Program-made: the position numbers and the translations under genes
The notes under the pieces: model-generated
What the model was told of the DNA's origin: nothing
Seen by the model: only the letters and a program-made list of their open reading frames with translations
Database searches by the model: none
Assembly: GCA_034190875.2 (NCBI GenBank)
Contig: CM067357.1
Span: 22,976,113 to 23,040,112, forward strand
Direction: 5' to 3'
Source of the DNA: Urechis unicinctus
Taxonomy: Eukaryota; Annelida; Polychaeta; Xenopneusta; Urechidae
Length of the DNA stretch: 64,000 nt
Part shown: one piece after another, positions 53,601-64,000 of the stretch
Numbering within the stretch: position 1 is the stretch's first letter
Layout of the letters: each line of letters opens with the position of its first letter

Positions 53601-56185
53601 TAAGGAATGCAGTACAAATCTTACTTGAATGTTTTTGGGTAGGATAGAATAACGCACTTGCAGCTAAGCCGAAATGGAACTCTTTAACAGAAAGTTGTAT
53701 CTATAACGCACATCACGCTATGATACAAAATGATGAAAATACTAAATTGTCAAAACGGTCACATTTTATCAGCAGTCGAAAGGATGCATATTTTGTCCAG
53801 GTTTGGTTGATTTAGCGCATTATGATTTCCATATCGCTCATGTCAATTAACGCTCACCTTCTCTACTTAGTCATGATAAATCGCGTACAATCGTTGCAAA
53901 TAGCATAGATTAGGTGTTGTGCAGTTGTTAGGTTTAACAAGACTCAGAATTCTTCGATATTTGTGATCCTACATAAATGTTGTAGATTACCAAATGTTGC
54001 TGGCTTCAATTCAAAATAGGTATGCATCAAACCTCTAACGTATGTATCAATTTGCGTTCTTTTGTATTAACAACATAAAAAAATTAACTCCCGAGACCTG
54101 ACTTATCTCTGGTTAAATGGGGCTGAGGACAAAACTTTTCATTGTGACTGTTAAGGCTATGTCTGATTTTCGGTGACTTGTTTATGCTTTGTGGGGTGCT
54201 TTAACAGCTTTCACATGGATGTGCATATAACATAGCACTGATCAAGGATATTGTGCCATCATTCGTTATGAATGTTTGGACTCGGTTGTATCCATGTATC
54301 CGTTAACATATATGCATGAGATAAACAATGTAGTCATTGTAATTTATAGTCAGTGCATCCGTTGATGTACCTAGTATATTGTACAACTTACTGCATATGG
54401 CGGATACAGTATGGTTTATGTGTTGGTTCCCCGGATACAATATGGTTTAAGTGTATTTGCGAGCTCATCGTCGCGATGTGTAATAACAATAGTACTTCTT
54501 AAAGAGACTACATTCTACCAGCGACGACTAGACACAGGAGACAATGAAAACTAGCATTCCCATCAGCTGAATTTTGAACTCACCAATTGATAATAAAATC
54601 TACAGAGCGTATTTATAAGGCTAAGCTATATGCACGGTTGTAATTACCCGGCTTTATTTGCTATAATTGGAAATGCAACTACTACTTTTATTGACTACTC
54701 GTATGCACCAAACTTTCCCCTCGAGGTTACGTTACGTAATCAAATCGTATTTTGCCAGTAATCCCTTGGTCTTGTCACACACCCAAATGATAAAGCTCTC
54801 CCTTAAAGCTATGTATCGACTGGCCTGCGTTTACGAGAGCTGCAGTGATATTTGTTCAAATCGCATTATTAGCAATGATAAAGGCTAATGACTCCTCTTG
54901 CCTGTTTATTCGTTTGAGCAAGCGCTGAAGGCTATTTGACAAAACTCGCGGTTGTAATATTGAAATTGCATAAAACAGTGGTGATTCTGAACAACCAACG
55001 TCGTATTTCGTGCGCTCATATGAATGCATAGGAATAACCTTTAAGTTTAAGGGGTCAGGCAAGGGTTGATTAAGCCGCACACAGAAACTATACTAATTTA
55101 AAACGCTATTTAACTCAATGACATAACAACCAAGCGCCTGAGCCAGCGATGAAAGTGATGGATATGCATTTATTCAAACAAAGCTAGTGCCAGCGGTTCA
55201 GTGCAGAATCGATGGAGCAGAGTAATGTATATTGTCCATAGTTGAAGCAAATTGTAAATCCGACAGTTGCTACTTTGCAGGGACATTGACCATGCCAACA
55301 TCACATTTGGATTCGAGCGACAATCTGTTGAATTATTCAACATCCCATCGTTCAATCTAGCCATTTTGCATTTAATTATCGATGAGAACACAGTGCATAA
55401 CAAATACAATAGCCTTCGGAAATAAAACTGTTGTCGCTAAGTAGGTGGTGCGTTAATACCGGTACTCTTTTCCATTCATTAAACATACATTTCAATTTGA
55501 CCATTCTGTATTGGCCGTTCGCGTCAAGCACATGCATGCCGTTCATGCCAGCCATTGTCAGCATTTCATGGAATACACATGTCTCTTTATGTTTATGTCC
55601 CAGAAGCAATATATAGGTACCTCTGCTGGGAAGTCCCTTAATTTGTAGTTACGCGCCATTTGGATGCTAGGCGTTTTAAATTAAAGAAGCATGCTTGATC
55701 ATTTTAGGCAAACATATTTCGGTGTTCGCCTATTCGAATCTTTCTAAAAAGAAGACTACCCATATCTAAACAAAACCATTCATTAATTGTTCAGCGTTGT
55801 ACACAATCAAGAAACGAGCTCAACCGAGCTGTCGTGCACCACACATGCTATACCGCCGCCGTTGCAAAGAGAAAAGGTCGCACATACAATGTACAGCCCA
55901 TCGATTATACTCGGTTAATGGGATATATTCAAAGCTTTCACTCGCTTACCCTTCAATCTCTACATAAGTATAGCAGTATTATTGAAACTGCACGCTGGTG
56001 CAAATTATCGGCGTATTCCATGGCACAAGTTTAGCCAACAAAGTTGCGCAGGTAGCATTGGTATCTTATGAACTTTAAACCAGATTTGCACTGTCAATTG
56101 AAACATTTTACACCCTGGTTTTGTTCACTTAATGTTTTCAGGCGTATGCATGAAATATTTTGGGACAAAGTTTTAATAAATACTT
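50631..56185. other. Unassigned AT-rich region
   Basis: I see no gene, RNA or confident repeat-family match. A plus frame at 51418-51624 has a CKACGTF pair of cysteines but is only 68 codons and matches nothing I know. A 19-bp motif (GGATACAGTATGGTTTATG) recurs imperfectly at 54402 and 54433. Confidence 0.35.
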
Positions 56186-56189
56186 TAAT

Positions 56190-62480
<6,291 letters not shown>

Positions 62481-63092
62481 TATCTGTTGCACACATCCAT
62501 AATTCTGCTGTTTTAGTGCATGTCTAGAATATAAACAAGAATTGTTGCATTCGACTATATCGATTATACATCTATGCCTATTTTGTTTTGCGCAGAACAA
62601 GTAACATAGGTTGGAGATATTGAATATCGTATTTGTTATGCTTATTTGCACATCCCAGGAGCAAATACGGATTTCTTCTTTTGACTCATGCCGATAGCTT
62701 TGGAGCATTTAAAAAGAATGTCCGTAAACGGTAAACGGCGAAGTCATTACCCTCGCACGATCGGCATAGCGGACTGAAATCTTCGACTTATTCAGCAATA
62801 GATTTGGTCAAGGAAGCCCATATCGTCGCGTTTGTTGAGATTAATCACCAACCAGAGTCGACAAATGCTTCACAAGCACAGCGGCTAGATCATTAATTGC
62901 GAAAACCTTTTTGTACAACAATCACTCGTTGTACCGTGTTACAAATGACTAAGAAAACATTCTATTTTTAAGTAGAATTGCGTCACATTTGAAACAGTTC
63001 TCAAACGAAGCGATTACCATAGAATAGAGATCCAAAATGTTGCCAACTACATTCATCTCCAGTCGCCTGGAGAGTATTGTGTAAGGAATTCA
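62481..63092. other. Unassigned spacer before the SWIM block
   Basis: No gene or repeat is recognised. Homology to the 20-kb block begins at about 63093. Confidence 0.4.
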
Positions 63093-63676
63093 CCCGATAT
63101 ATGCTCAAAGTTAGCGTGCGTGACTATTGCTGCACTATGCCATCACTGTCCACTTCTTAGTGGAAAGTACCCCAGCTGAAAACATTCCTCAAAAATAGGA
63201 GGATCCGTTGCTCGGATTATAAGAAAACTGAGCTTGTAGAATAAGTAAGAAATGCCTGCAGCACTGTAAATATTGTGACTTAGTCAGAGAAGATGATGGA
63301 GATAATATTTACAATGAATGAAGAACTATTAGCATGGAGGGCCAGCAAGACAATTTCCCAGATCCTAACAAACTGTTTGCATGGCACGCCGACATTTCAA
63401 ATGCTCCTGGGCTTACTGAGGCTTACTGTCTTATTCATGTGACGACCAAGAGCAAGTGGAGTAGCAGGGGGGCATCATTTGAAAGCAAAATGGGATATCA
63501 GATGTTCCGCAACAGACACATACATGCAGATGAATATAGATCTCTAAATCTTTGTAGGTGTTATCTGAGGGGGAAATGTGTTAGGGAGCAGCCCAAGTCC
63601 GAACAAACATACAATGTATGGCTTCTTCCTCCATACCATCTGGTACCACTGAGTGTGCTGGATGTGAGTGCACAGG
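63093..63676 (+). pseudogene. SWIM-type zinc-finger gene fragment, 5' exon region (copy 2)
   Basis: This is homologous to 20085-20574. A frame from 63334 reads MEGQQDNFPDPNKLFAWHAD, then HVTTKSKWSSRGASFESKMG and YQMFRNRHIHADEYRSLNLC, then RGKCVREQPKSEQTYNVWLL. It then slips: the next frame over gives TTECAGCECTG just before the donor at 63677, which is the C-x-C half of a SWIM zinc finger. A one-base change in the CTTCCTCC/TGGTACC stretch accounts for the slip. The layout (a conserved RGKC.REQ..SE..YNVWL segment, then C-x-C, intron, C-x-H) fits SWIM-domain proteins common in marine invertebrates, some transposon-linked. No upstream exon is recognisable, so whether 63334 was the true start is unknown. 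It is less damaged than copy 1 but still broken. Confidence 0.65.
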
Positions 63677-63875
63677 GTAATTCTTAATTTACATAATTAG
63701 AATAATTAACTTTAGAAAGTTGAATACAGATATGTCACACATCTTATGAATATGTATAAATACCTCTGAAGACTTGCTAGTGCAATAATAACTTGTGTTT
63801 TGTTTTATATGGTGTCGTGGTTTGTTGGAACAGAGATAAAAACTTGGTTATCTATTTTCTCATCTTTCGTTGCAG
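63677..63875 (+). other. Retained intron of the SWIM fragment (copy 2)
   Basis: A GTAATT donor, a pyrimidine-rich stretch and TTGCAG acceptor enclose 199 bp. It is alignable along its length to the intron at 20575-20769, and its phase is conserved. Confidence 0.6.
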
Positions 63876-64000
63876 GGATGGAGGTGGTCGCAAACATGTA
63901 GTGGCAATGATGTTTGTAGTGACTACTTCAATACTAATGCAAAGTCTAATCCAGCATTACCGCCTGATGAAGATAAATGTCGCACAGCTTGTTGTCTTGA
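63876..64000 (+). pseudogene. SWIM-type zinc-finger gene fragment, 3' exon (copy 2, cut by window end)
   Basis: Spliced to the upstream exon it reads CTG-DGGGRKHVVAMMFVV. The third zinc-ligand cysteine (Cys in copy 1, GGCKH) is Arg here, and one base is missing near 63922 relative to copy 1, shifting the frame before the PDE..CRTAC segment. The exon runs off the end of the window. In copy 1 the ATP synthase alpha fragment begins about 110 bp further on. Confidence 0.6.

Overview
The window looks like metazoan nuclear DNA, most likely from a marine invertebrate. It is AT-rich, carries long (TA)n, (CA)n and (GA/GC)n microsatellites, a decayed LINE reverse transcriptase, gene fragments split by GT-AG introns, and a pseudogene of the mitochondrial ATP synthase alpha subunit. 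The phylum cannot be settled from what is here. There are no operons and no bacterial or phage signals, and no intact protein-coding gene. The longest open frames (about 120-150 codons) are what chance gives in 64 kb of DNA this AT-rich, or are translations of microsatellites.

Layout. Roughly 1-47.4 kb is built mainly from copies of one large, apparently non-coding repeat family. Unit A (1-12363) is followed head to tail by unit B (12364-22107), a near-identical copy with several large private deletions. Unit C (22108-25680) is a more diverged partial third copy. Next come still older pieces in both orientations: an inverted block at 26.6-30.8 kb, direct blocks at 31.1-36.0 kb, inverted blocks at 36.2-36.8, 37.4-38.65 and 40.9-41.3 kb, and a direct block at 43.0-47.4 kb interrupted by a 1.46-kb insertion. 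Unit A is itself internally duplicated: about 4.5-6.1 kb is paralogous to about 9.4-10.3 kb. The array therefore grew by repeated rounds of duplication of different ages.

Real coding remnants are few: two ATP synthase alpha C-terminal pseudogenes (10.6 and 21.0 kb); two copies of a SWIM-type zinc-finger gene fragment with a retained intron (20.3-20.9 and 63.3-64.0 kb); one LINE reverse-transcriptase fragment (minus strand, 47.8-48.1 kb); and two exon-like stretches of unknown family (43.7 and 47.5 kb). About 48.2-63.1 kb holds no gene I can support, only microsatellites, a poly-C tract and weak inverted repeats.

I did not find a convincing new biological system. The most unusual thing here is the nested repeat architecture itself: a 12.4-kb tandem unit that carries a SWIM-domain/ATP-synthase gene fragment along with it. 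The SWIM block returns at the right edge of the window, so the ATP synthase fragment may follow just outside. All repeat boundaries and similarity statements come from reading by eye and are approximate.
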